From positions 1-26,396 of the forward strand of contig DATEDX010000141.1 in assembly GCA_035281425.1 (NCBI GenBank): 26,396 bases of DNA, given 5' to 3'. This stretch comes from JAICND01 sp035281425. GTDB lineage: Bacteria; Actinomycetota; Acidimicrobiia; Spongiisociales; ZC4RG35. The translations under genes and the position numbers were made by a program. Every line of letters begins with the position of its first letter. The first letter of the stretch is position 1. Below, piece after piece: positions 8,176 through 14,186 of this stretch. The notes beneath the pieces are model-generated. The model saw only the letters and a program-made list of their open reading frames with translations. It had not been told where the DNA came from and made no database searches.

Positions 8176-9153
8176 GTGATCGAGAGCCCTAGTCCCGATC
8201 CCTCGACGCCGTTGTACTCGTTGCTCAACGGCGAAGGAGCTGGCGCCATGTTGGCGGCAGCAGCCGGCGACGTAGCCGGCGGCGCCAGCCCGGTGGGTTA
8301 TTCGGCGTTAACTCAACAAGCGACCGTGCTGGCTTATCACCTGATGCGTTACGACCGGGTGGAGCGGTCGGCCCTGGTCGACGAATGGCTGGAGCTCTAC
8401 ACCGATCACGACTCGCCCAACCTCTATCGCTCCCCATCCCCGGCCCTCTCTTCCTTCCTCGAGGCGGCCCGGCGGGGTGAGGCGGCGGCCACCGCCGAGC
8501 CGTCGGCCGAGCCTGCTGCCCGGGTCTTCCCCCTGGGGGTGTGGTTCCGGCGCCGTCCCCAAGAGCTCGTCGAGGCGGCCGTTGCCGCCAGTCGCGCCAC
8601 TCACCTCGACGCTGCCAGCGTGGTGGCGGCGGCGGCGGTGGCGGGAGCGGTGGCGGCCTCTTGCTACGCCCAGGGGGGCCGAGACCTGCTAGCCGCGGCG
8701 GCCGAAGTTGGTGGAACCTGCCTGGCGGCGATCGAGGGCGAGGAGTCCACTTTCAGCCGGTTGGATCGAGCCCGGGAATGGATCGAGGACCTATCGACCC
8801 TTCCCCGTGTGGATCAGGCGCCGGCCGACACCGTGAGCGACCTGGCGTCTCGTTCGGGTGAAGATGTGACCCGACTGCCGATGGCCGCCATTCTCATCAC
8901 CTCTATCTTCGCCGGTGAGCCGTATCGCCAAATCGAACAGGCGGCGGCGCTGGGGGGTTCGCTGCTCGCCACCATGGTGGGGGCCATGGTCGGCGCCCGA
9001 GCCGGGATCCGTTCCTGGCCGTGGGTAGTGCCCAACGACACCTGGTTCGCTGAGATCGGCCGGCGCTTGGTGAGTGGCAACCGCGAGACCCGCGACATCC
9101 CCGTCCCCACCCACGTCGAGGAACGGCTGACAATGGGCGACCGCGCCATCTAG
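8176..9153 (+). CDS. ADP-ribosylglycohydrolase (DraG)-fold protein, probably inactive
   Basis: A 325-residue protein with GTG start. The all-helical DraG/MacroH-type fold is recognisable from GEGAGAMLAAAAGDVAGG (family G-x-x-x-GDA-G start, Asp32), ATHLDAASVVAAAAVAGAV (His143, Asp145; family TH-x-D/HP helix), and AALGGSLLATMVGAMVGARAG (family GGDTDTIA-x-x-x-G helix). The key ligands are missing. The family S/T-DDT stretch is replaced by LTQQATVL, and the C-terminal GGD-x-D reads GGSLL. A dinuclear Mg site is therefore unlikely, so the protein is probably a pseudo-hydrolase or a binder of ADP-ribosyl-like ligands (inference). Residues about 100-116 form an Ala/Glu-rich linker. It converges with the UMF1 transporter gene through the paired hairpin elements. 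Confidence 0.72.
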   Translation: MIESPSPDPSTPLYSLLNGEGAGAMLAAAAGDVAGGASPVGYSALTQQATVLAYHLMRYDRVERSALVDEWLELYTDHDSPNLYRSPSPALSSFLEAARRGEAAATAEPSAEPAARVFPLGVWFRRRPQELVEAAVAASRATHLDAASVVAAAAVAGAVAASCYAQGGRDLLAAAAEVGGTCLAAIEGEESTFSRLDRAREWIEDLSTLPRVDQAPADTVSDLASRSGEDVTRLPMAAILITSIFAGEPYRQIEQAAALGGSLLATMVGAMVGARAGIRSWPWVVPNDTWFAEIGRRLVSGNRETRDIPVPTHVEERLTMGDRAI

Positions 9154-9156
9154 CAC

Positions 9157-9201
9157 CTGCGCGGATCTTTCCGTCGTAGCGACGGAAAGATCCGCACGGA
9201 A
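9157..9201 (+). repeat. 45-bp hairpin element, copy A (likely terminator)
   Basis: A perfect 16-bp inverted repeat (9161-9176 with 9180-9195, core GATCTTTCCGTCG) flanks the 3-nt loop TAG. It starts 4 nt after the stop of the DraG-fold gene. The stem is long enough for termination although no U-run follows. A related copy lies in reverse orientation at 9217-9261, with 34 of 45 positions alike by my alignment. Confidence 0.75.
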
Positions 9202-9216
9202 GGTGGGCGGGATCGG

Positions 9217-9261
9217 TTCCGTGCAGAAAATTCCGTCAGGGAGACGGAATAATCCGCGCAG
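9217..9261 (-). repeat. 45-bp hairpin element, copy B, overlaps transporter stop codon
   Basis: On the minus strand this begins CTGCGCGGAT and ends GCACGGAA like copy A. Its hairpin is ATTCCGTC/GACGGAAT (9230-9237 with 9243-9250) around a 5-nt loop. The UMF1 gene's stop codon (9238-9236) lies inside the structure, so the last codons of that gene are part of the element. It probably terminates leftward transcription. Confidence 0.7.
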
Positions 9262-10426
9262 AAGTTTTGAGGGGGCGGAGGACGGCCCAGCCGGCCAGGA
9301 TGAACCCGGCCAGCACCAGCAGGGCCAAGCGCCGGCCCCACCCCAGCACGTCCACCACCAGCGCCCAGACCAAGGGTCCCACGATGGTGGCAAACCTGCC
9401 CACGGTGGCGTACAGCCCGTAGAACTCCCCGAGGTGAGCAGGGGGGCTCAACTCCAACATCACCACCCGGTCGGAAGCCCAGGTCATACCCAGGGCGGCA
9501 CCTCCCAAAGCGCCCACCGCCCAGATCAGGGGAGTTAGACCACTCGCCGCTGCCAGCACCCCCAGGATCAAAGCGGCGACCCACAGAAGCAGCACTCTCC
9601 GGAGGGTGGCGAGGCTGCCCCAGTAGTGGACCAGGCGTCCCCCGAGGAGACCGCCGGCGATGGCGGCGAAGATGGCTAGTCCCAGCACTCGGGTGGTTTC
9701 GGCTTCGGTGAGGCGGAGTTCCCTCAGCACGAAGATCGCCAGGAAGCCGCCAATGAGAGTGTTGATGGCGTCTGTGTAGAGAAACCGTCCGCAGAGGAAT
9801 CGGACGACACCGGGAACCGTGGCGGCGCGGCGCCACGAAGAGACCAGGCCGGTGAAGACCTTGGCCACGGTTGGAATGGGTCCGGGCGTGGGCGGACGGC
9901 GATCCTCCACGAGGACGAAGACCGGAACCGCGAAGATCAGGAAACCGAGGGCCAACAAAGTGAATGTCCCCGAATAACCGAGATCCAGGATCTCGAAGGA
10001 GAGGACACCGATCCCCAGCCCGATGAAAGACCCCACATAACCGACCCCCACCCCCAAACCCGAGACCTTGCCCCGATTGCCGGCGGTGGAGACGTCGGCG
10101 AGCAGCGAGTCGTAGAGGGCCGATCCCACATGAAGGCCAATGAGCCCGATGCCGAGCAGGACCAAGGTGACGAGCGGAGAGAAGCGAGCGAGTAGTGCGG
10201 TCGAGGCGATGGCCACCGCCGTGGTGACACCCAGTGCCGGGAGGCGCCTTCCCCGCTGGTCGCTACGGGCCCCGACCAGTGGTGCCGCCAGCACCACCAG
10301 AGCGCCCGCCACCGCCTCGGTCACGGCCAGCGCCGAGTCGGCCAGGCCTTCCTCGTTCAGCCAGGCGGGAAAATAGAGACCCACCACGCCCAGCGCAAAA
10401 ATGGTGTTGGCGAGGTCGTACAACAC
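9236..10426 (-). CDS. MFS transporter, UMF1/Atg22-like family (second copy)
   Basis: A 396-residue hydrophobic protein with 11-12 predicted membrane helices. The N-terminal LYDLANTIFALGVVGLYFP matches the family motif YDWANSAF-x-x-x-x-x-x-x-FP seen in Atg22/UMF1 permeases. A cytoplasmic basic loop after helix 2 (SDQRGRR) is typical of MFS. The substrate is unknown. GTG 10426 cuts into the family's conserved AW-x-LYD motif: the upstream codons continue the frame (ETRAGATTAW) back to a CTG at 10477 that overlaps the stop of the preceding dehydrogenase gene (CTGA). The true start is probably there, with translational coupling. The gene is in line behind the dehydrogenase and ends inside hairpin copy B. 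It is a distant paralogue of the transporter at 15815-17173. Confidence 0.82.
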   Translation of the reverse strand: MLYDLANTIFALGVVGLYFPAWLNEEGLADSALAVTEAVAGALVVLAAPLVGARSDQRGRRLPALGVTTAVAIASTALLARFSPLVTLVLLGIGLIGLHVGSALYDSLLADVSTAGNRGKVSGLGVGVGYVGSFIGLGIGVLSFEILDLGYSGTFTLLALGFLIFAVPVFVLVEDRRPPTPGPIPTVAKVFTGLVSSWRRAATVPGVVRFLCGRFLYTDAINTLIGGFLAIFVLRELRLTEAETTRVLGLAIFAAIAGGLLGGRLVHYWGSLATLRRVLLLWVAALILGVLAAASGLTPLIWAVGALGGAALGMTWASDRVVMLELSPPAHLGEFYGLYATVGRFATIVGPLVWALVVDVLGWGRRLALLVLAGFILAGWAVLRPLKTSARIIPSP

Positions 10427-10473
10427 CCAGGCCGTGGTGGCACCGGCCCGGGTCTCCCGCCGGGGTCGTTCGA

Positions 10474-11550
10474 TCAGAAGGTCACCGCCACTGACAGCAA
10501 CTCTTCGTGGCCGAGCATGCCGGCGGCCGCCTGGACGGCGCGTTGGGCTTCAGCCAGGGGAAACTGGTGGGAGACCAGATGGTCGATGCGTCCGTCGGTC
10601 AAGGCCTGCTGGCTGGCCCAGGTGTACCCGTTGCTGCTGGCGCCCAGCGCTCCTCTCACGGTGAGTTGCTTTCGGACAATGACGTCGGAGAAGAACTGCA
10701 CCGGACGGTTCCCTTTGGTTGAGGCCAGGACCACCCGGCCACCGGGTCGAACCAGGTCGAGGGCGGTGAACATCGCCTCCGGATCGTCGGAGGTCACGTC
10801 GATCACTACATCGGGACGGCTGCCGAGGTTGTCGGCTACTGCCTGACCGACGTCTTCGGTGGTGGCGTTGACGGTGAGATGCGCCCCCAGCTTGGTGGCG
10901 GCCAGTAACCGGTCTTCATCCACAGCCAAGCCGGTGACCCCGACCCACTCGGCCCCGGCCGCCACCGCTGCCGACACGCAGGCCAAGCCGCGCGGTCCGG
11001 GGCCCAAAACTAGGACTCTTTCTCCCGGCTGGAGGAGCGCCACTTCCACCGACCATGTGTATCCCGCGGCGAGGGGATGGATGAAGGTCGCCACCTCCGC
11101 CGAGACGTCGTCGGATACGGGGTGGAGCCGGCACGAGGGGTCGAGATAGAGATATTCGGCCAGGCCGCCCCACAGCCCCGGCGGCTCGGTGGAGGGGAGC
11201 AACCCATAGCTGTTGACCGGGCGCCGCTCCCGGCAGCCGCCGATCTGGTGGCGGCAGCGGCTACAGACCCCACATCGGAGTTCGGGTTCCACCACCACCC
11301 TGGTGCCAACTTCGTAGGGCAGGCTCCCGTCGGAGGCGGCGATGCGCCCCACCACTTGATGACCCAGGACCAGGGGGTAGAGAAGATCGGGCCGGTCGCC
11401 CTTCCACATCTGCACGTCGGCCCCGGAGATGCCGGTGGCTTCTATCGCCAGCCAGCCCCCTCGAGCTACCGGCTTGACGGGGAGTTGATGGCAGGTGAGC
11501 CGGCGAGGCTCCACCAGCAGCATCGCTTTGGCTTGTTCCGGCGAATCCAC
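10474..11550 (-). CDS. zinc-type medium-chain dehydrogenase, altered catalytic zinc site
   Basis: I start at GTG 11550 (358 residues). The frame stays open to 11748 but that part overlaps the aminotransferase gene, and a TACACT -10 box lies 8 nt before this GTG. The MDR fold is shown by EATGISGADV (40s), LGHQVVG (62-68), the structural-zinc lobe CGVCSRC-x6-C (Cys93, 96, 99, 106), the Rossmann GPGPRGL (183-189) and C-terminal GGRVVLASTKGNRPV. The structural zinc cysteines are intact, but the catalytic Cys of family GICG-x-D is Ser42 and the GHE glutamate is Gln65. His64 remains, and His158 stands where a third ligand is expected. Substrate and activity are therefore uncertain; polyol or threonine-type dehydrogenases are the nearest recognised relatives. 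It sits 37 nt behind the aminotransferase. Confidence 0.82.
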   Translation of the reverse strand: MDSPEQAKAMLLVEPRRLTCHQLPVKPVARGGWLAIEATGISGADVQMWKGDRPDLLYPLVLGHQVVGRIAASDGSLPYEVGTRVVVEPELRCGVCSRCRHQIGGCRERRPVNSYGLLPSTEPPGLWGGLAEYLYLDPSCRLHPVSDDVSAEVATFIHPLAAGYTWSVEVALLQPGERVLVLGPGPRGLACVSAAVAAGAEWVGVTGLAVDEDRLLAATKLGAHLTVNATTEDVGQAVADNLGSRPDVVIDVTSDDPEAMFTALDLVRPGGRVVLASTKGNRPVQFFSDVIVRKQLTVRGALGASSNGYTWASQQALTDGRIDHLVSHQFPLAEAQRAVQAAAGMLGHEELLSVAVTF

Positions 11551-11558
11551 TCCGGCCG

Positions 11559-11564
11559 AGTGTA
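11559..11564 (-). promoter_or_regulatory. -10 box TACACT before the dehydrogenase
   Basis: Minus-strand TACACT (TANNNT) ends 8 nt before GTG 11550, in the 37-nt gap behind the aminotransferase gene. It supports GTG 11550 as the start and an own, leaderless transcript. Confidence 0.42.
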
Positions 11565-11587
11565 AACCCGGCCGGCGGGAGCAAATT

Positions 11588-12772
11588 TCAAGCCACCTGC
11601 AAGGCCGACAAGGCCTCCGCCATTCGTCCCAGCCCGGTTTCGAGGTCATCTTCGCCCAAGGCGTATGAGAGTCGCACGAACCCAGGTGCTCCAAATGCCT
11701 CCCCCGGAACCACAGCGACATCGGCAGCATCGAGCAGGTAGGAGGCAACCTCCAGGCTCGACCCGAAGCGTTCGATGTGAGGGCCCAGTCCCGGGAAGGT
11801 GTAGAAAGCGCCTTCGGGGGGCACCAGCGTCACCCCGGGCATCTCAGCGAGCAGGGCGATCATTCGGTTCCGGCGTCGGTCGAAAGCCTCGCGCATAGCC
11901 ACGATGGAATCGGTGGGACCGGTGAGGGCGGCTTGGGCGGCCCGTTGGGCGATGTTGTTGACGTTGGAGCTGAGATGTGACTGATGGTTGTTGGCCGCTT
12001 TGAAGACGTCGGGTGGACCGACCAGCCATCCCACCCGCCATCCGGTCATGGCGTAGGTCTTGGCGACCCCATTGACGATCACAACCCGGTCACCAGCATC
12101 GCCGACCGCGGCGATGGAAGGAGCGGGGCCCTCCGGATAAACCAGTTGCTGGTAGATCTCGTCGGTGAGGATGAAGAGGCCTCGTTCTCCCGCCCACCGA
12201 CCGATCTCGGCGACTTCCTCAGGTGAGTAGACGGTGCCGGTGGGGTTGGAAGGTGATACGAAGACGAGGATCTTGGTCCGCTCGCTGGCGGCCGCCTCCA
12301 AGTCGGCCACCGTCACCTTGAACCCGCTTTCTGCTCGCGTGGGTATCGGCACCGGACGACCCCCGGACAGGGCGGCTGCCTCCGGATAGGTCACCCAGTA
12401 GGGGGCGGGGATAAGGACCTCGTCGCCCGGGTCTAAGAGGGCGGCCAATCCGAGGTACACGGCCTGCTTGCCCCCATTGGTAACTAGCACCTGGCCGGGC
12501 GAGACTTCCACCCCGGACATGTCGGCAACGTTGGCGGCGATCGCCTCCCGCAATTCGGGCAGTCCGGCGTTAGGGGTGTAATGGTGGTTGCGGGAATCGC
12601 GGGCGGCGGCGATCGCGGCCTCGACGATGTGGGGAGGGGTAGGGAAGTCGGGCTCCCCGGCCCCGAAGCTGATGACCGGGCGCCCCGCCTGTTTTAGCTG
12701 GCGGGCCTTTTCGGTGATGGCCATGGTCGCCGACTCGGCGATAGCCGCCACCCGGCGTGAAATGCGTGGCAT
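11588..12772 (-). CDS. aspC: aspartate aminotransferase, class I (subgroup Ib)
   Basis: A 394-residue PLP enzyme that transfers amino groups between aspartate (or related amino acids) and 2-oxoglutarate in the cytosol. Family motifs are complete: SFGAGEPDFPTP (35-46), YTPNAGLPELREAI (65-78), SPSNPTGT (173-180, Asn176 contacts PLP), TDEIY (203-207, Asp204 pairs with the pyridine nitrogen), NGVAKTYAMTGWRVGW with PLP lysine Lys238, and GFVRLSYA with substrate-carboxylate Arg367. Length is normal. Aromatic or prephenate aminotransferase activity is possible within this subgroup. ATG 12772 is preceded 6 nt upstream by TAACGT, suggesting a leaderless mRNA. The dehydrogenase gene follows 37 nt downstream; no metabolic link between them is evident. 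Confidence 0.93.
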   Translation of the reverse strand: MPRISRRVAAIAESATMAITEKARQLKQAGRPVISFGAGEPDFPTPPHIVEAAIAAARDSRNHHYTPNAGLPELREAIAANVADMSGVEVSPGQVLVTNGGKQAVYLGLAALLDPGDEVLIPAPYWVTYPEAAALSGGRPVPIPTRAESGFKVTVADLEAAASERTKILVFVSPSNPTGTVYSPEEVAEIGRWAGERGLFILTDEIYQQLVYPEGPAPSIAAVGDAGDRVVIVNGVAKTYAMTGWRVGWLVGPPDVFKAANNHQSHLSSNVNNIAQRAAQAALTGPTDSIVAMREAFDRRRNRMIALLAEMPGVTLVPPEGAFYTFPGLGPHIERFGSSLEVASYLLDAADVAVVPGEAFGAPGFVRLSYALGEDDLETGLGRMAEALSALQVA

Positions 12773-12778
12773 GAAGTG

Positions 12779-12784
12779 ACGTTA
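12779..12784 (-). promoter_or_regulatory. -10 box TAACGT, leaderless promoter of aspC
   Basis: Minus-strand TAACGT (TANNNT) ends 6 nt before ATG 12772. The same hexamer appears before the UMF1 gene at 17172. Confidence 0.42.
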
Positions 12785-12896
12785 GACGAGGCGCCTGGAA
12801 AGAAGTTGTGCCTGCCCCATCCTCAGAAAAGGCAATCCAGGGGCTCGCGGGCCGCCCCACGACAGGTGGCCGCCAAGGCGTCTGGGTCGGGCTTGG

Positions 12897-13355
12897 TCAA
12901 CTCTCGGGCTCGTCGTCGGTGGCGGCTTCTTTCATCGAGTCCATCGCCTCGCCGGCACTGTCTTTGGCGGCTTCGACTACATCGCCGGCGCCCTCCTTGA
13001 CCGCCTCCATGGCGTCTCCGGTGGCATCTTTGGCAGCTTCCATAGCCTCTCCGGCCTTGTCTTTGGCTTCGGAGGCGACTTCGCCCAGGGCGTCTTTGAC
13101 ATCGCTGTCGCCGGACCTAACCGACGCCACCTTCTCCTCGACTTTATGGACCACATCGGTCGCCACCTCTTTGGCCTTCTCCATGGCGGGCTGGGCCTTC
13201 TCCATCGCCTCCCCGGCGAGTTCCTTGGCTTTCTCCATCATCGGCCCGGCCTTCTCCTTGGCCTGCTCCATCATCGGGCCGGCCTTTTCGGCCAGCTCGG
13301 AGATTTCCTCCTTGGTCTTGCTGAAGAGTCCCTTCAGAGTGTCTTTGAGCGCCAT
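12897..13355 (-). CDS. LEA-like protein of amphipathic 11-residue repeats
   Basis: A 152-residue, Ala/Lys/Glu/Met-rich protein with no Cys or Trp. After an N-terminal MALKDTLKGLFSKTKEEI helix come 11-residue repeats: MMEQAKEKAGP and MMEKAKELAGE near residues 28-50, then four near-perfect units at about 100-145 (KAGEAMEAAKD, ATGDAMEAVKE, GAGDVVEAAKD, SAGEAMDSMKE). This 11-mer periodicity is that of group 3 LEA and apolipoprotein-like helices. MT0933/Rv0909-type small helical proteins and CsbD-like stress proteins are looser relatives. The likely role is membrane or protein protection during desiccation or stress (inference). A perfect AGGAGG lies 5 nt before ATG 13355, one of the few strong ribosome-binding sites in the window, suggesting high expression. 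Confidence 0.82.
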   Translation of the reverse strand: MALKDTLKGLFSKTKEEISELAEKAGPMMEQAKEKAGPMMEKAKELAGEAMEKAQPAMEKAKEVATDVVHKVEEKVASVRSGDSDVKDALGEVASEAKDKAGEAMEAAKDATGDAMEAVKEGAGDVVEAAKDSAGEAMDSMKEAATDDEPES

Positions 13356-13360
13356 CGATC

Positions 13361-13366
13361 CCTCCT
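13361..13366 (-). promoter_or_regulatory. strong Shine-Dalgarno of the LEA-like gene
   Basis: AGGAGG on the minus strand, 5 nt before ATG 13355. It stands out because most neighbouring starts lack a ribosome-binding site. Confidence 0.7.
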
Positions 13367-13397
13367 GGTTCTTGACAGCTAACGGTAGTCCTTTACA

Positions 13398-14186
13398 TCA
13401 AGGCAGGTACCGGTAGAAGGCGACAACTCGCCCATCCCGGTCGAGAATCAGCGCGGCATCCCCCGAGTTGTTCCACACCGGCTGGTCGGCGCACCAATGG
13501 AGGAGGCCGGGGCGATCGTCTCCGCAGCCCGTTACCACCGTGACCTCGTCGTCCCCCTCGAGGGTGAAAGCGGGAAATCCGAAGCGGTTGACCGATGACT
13601 CATCGCGGAGGACATATCCCTCCAGGTCCACCGCAAAGGGGTGGGGGTTGCCGATCGTCACCGCCTCGGCCTCGTCGCTACCCGGAGGATCGAAGTCGAG
13701 GTCGATGATTTGCAGCTTCGTCAACGGCTGATCAGCGCCGCATGCCATCTCTGCCCACAGTCCGCGGCCGGCGTCGCGAGCTGCGGTTTCAGCTTCGAGG
13801 TAATCACCGTCGCTGGTGGCGATAGCCCAACCAGCCTCCACCATGGCGGCGTTGATGTCGGTCGATTCTCGCCACACCACGGCGAGCAACCTCCCGAACT
13901 GGTCAGCTTCGCCCGGACCCTGCAAGGAGACGGAGCCTCCACCGATCAGCGATTCCAGATGCCGGGCGGCTTCTTCGCCCCCGCACTCATCCAACTCAGG
14001 AGCGTTGATCCCCAACAGCCGTACCTCGACCGGTCCCGAGGCATGGAAGCTGTCACCGTCGTTGACCGACTCCACCGAAACTTGGGTGGGCGGTGGGAGC
14101 GAGTCGGGAGGGGTGAAGCACCCGGCCCCGATCGCACTAAGCGCCAGCAGCCCGCCGAGCGGCAATATGGATGATGTCCCAAACAC
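13398..14186 (-). CDS. secreted thermonuclease-like lipoprotein with lamin-tail domain
   Basis: A 262-residue protein. The N-terminus is a short hydrophobic signal ending in the lipobox IGAGC (Cys23). Residues about 35-145 are a staphylococcal-nuclease (SNase) domain: VNDGDSF (Asp45 region), VRLLGINAPE (Arg56, Glu64) and FGRLLAVVW (Arg99), with both catalytic arginines and the glutamate kept. The usual D-T/A-PE aspartate is Asn61, so calcium binding may be altered. Residues about 157-262 form a lamin-tail (LTD) beta-sandwich with NPHPFAVDLEGYVLRDESS and NNSGDAALILD motifs. SNase-LTD fusions degrade extracellular nucleic acid. The GTG start at 14186 overlaps the reductase gene by 50 nt. A TTG at 14165 would overlap less but leaves a very short signal. 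It is part of the minus-strand run after the reductase. Confidence 0.83.
   Translation of the reverse strand: MFGTSSILPLGGLLALSAIGAGCFTPPDSLPPPTQVSVESVNDGDSFHASGPVEVRLLGINAPELDECGGEEAARHLESLIGGGSVSLQGPGEADQFGRLLAVVWRESTDINAAMVEAGWAIATSDGDYLEAETAARDAGRGLWAEMACGADQPLTKLQIIDLDFDPPGSDEAEAVTIGNPHPFAVDLEGYVLRDESSVNRFGFPAFTLEGDDEVTVVTGCGDDRPGLLHWCADQPVWNNSGDAALILDRDGRVVAFYRYLP

Noticed and set aside
12773..12896. Possible tRNA or small RNA between aspC and the LEA-like gene
   Set aside because: I could not form a cloverleaf or a clear stem-terminator structure; the only signal is the aspC -10 box.
12823..12900. 25-codon minus-strand frame starting TTG and overlapping the LEA-like stop
   Set aside because: Too short, no family resemblance and no signal other than the overlap.
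13372..13399. TTGACA followed at 16 nt by TACATC on the plus strand
   Set aside because: It would read into the 3' end of the minus-strand nuclease gene and no plus-strand gene follows; probably chance.
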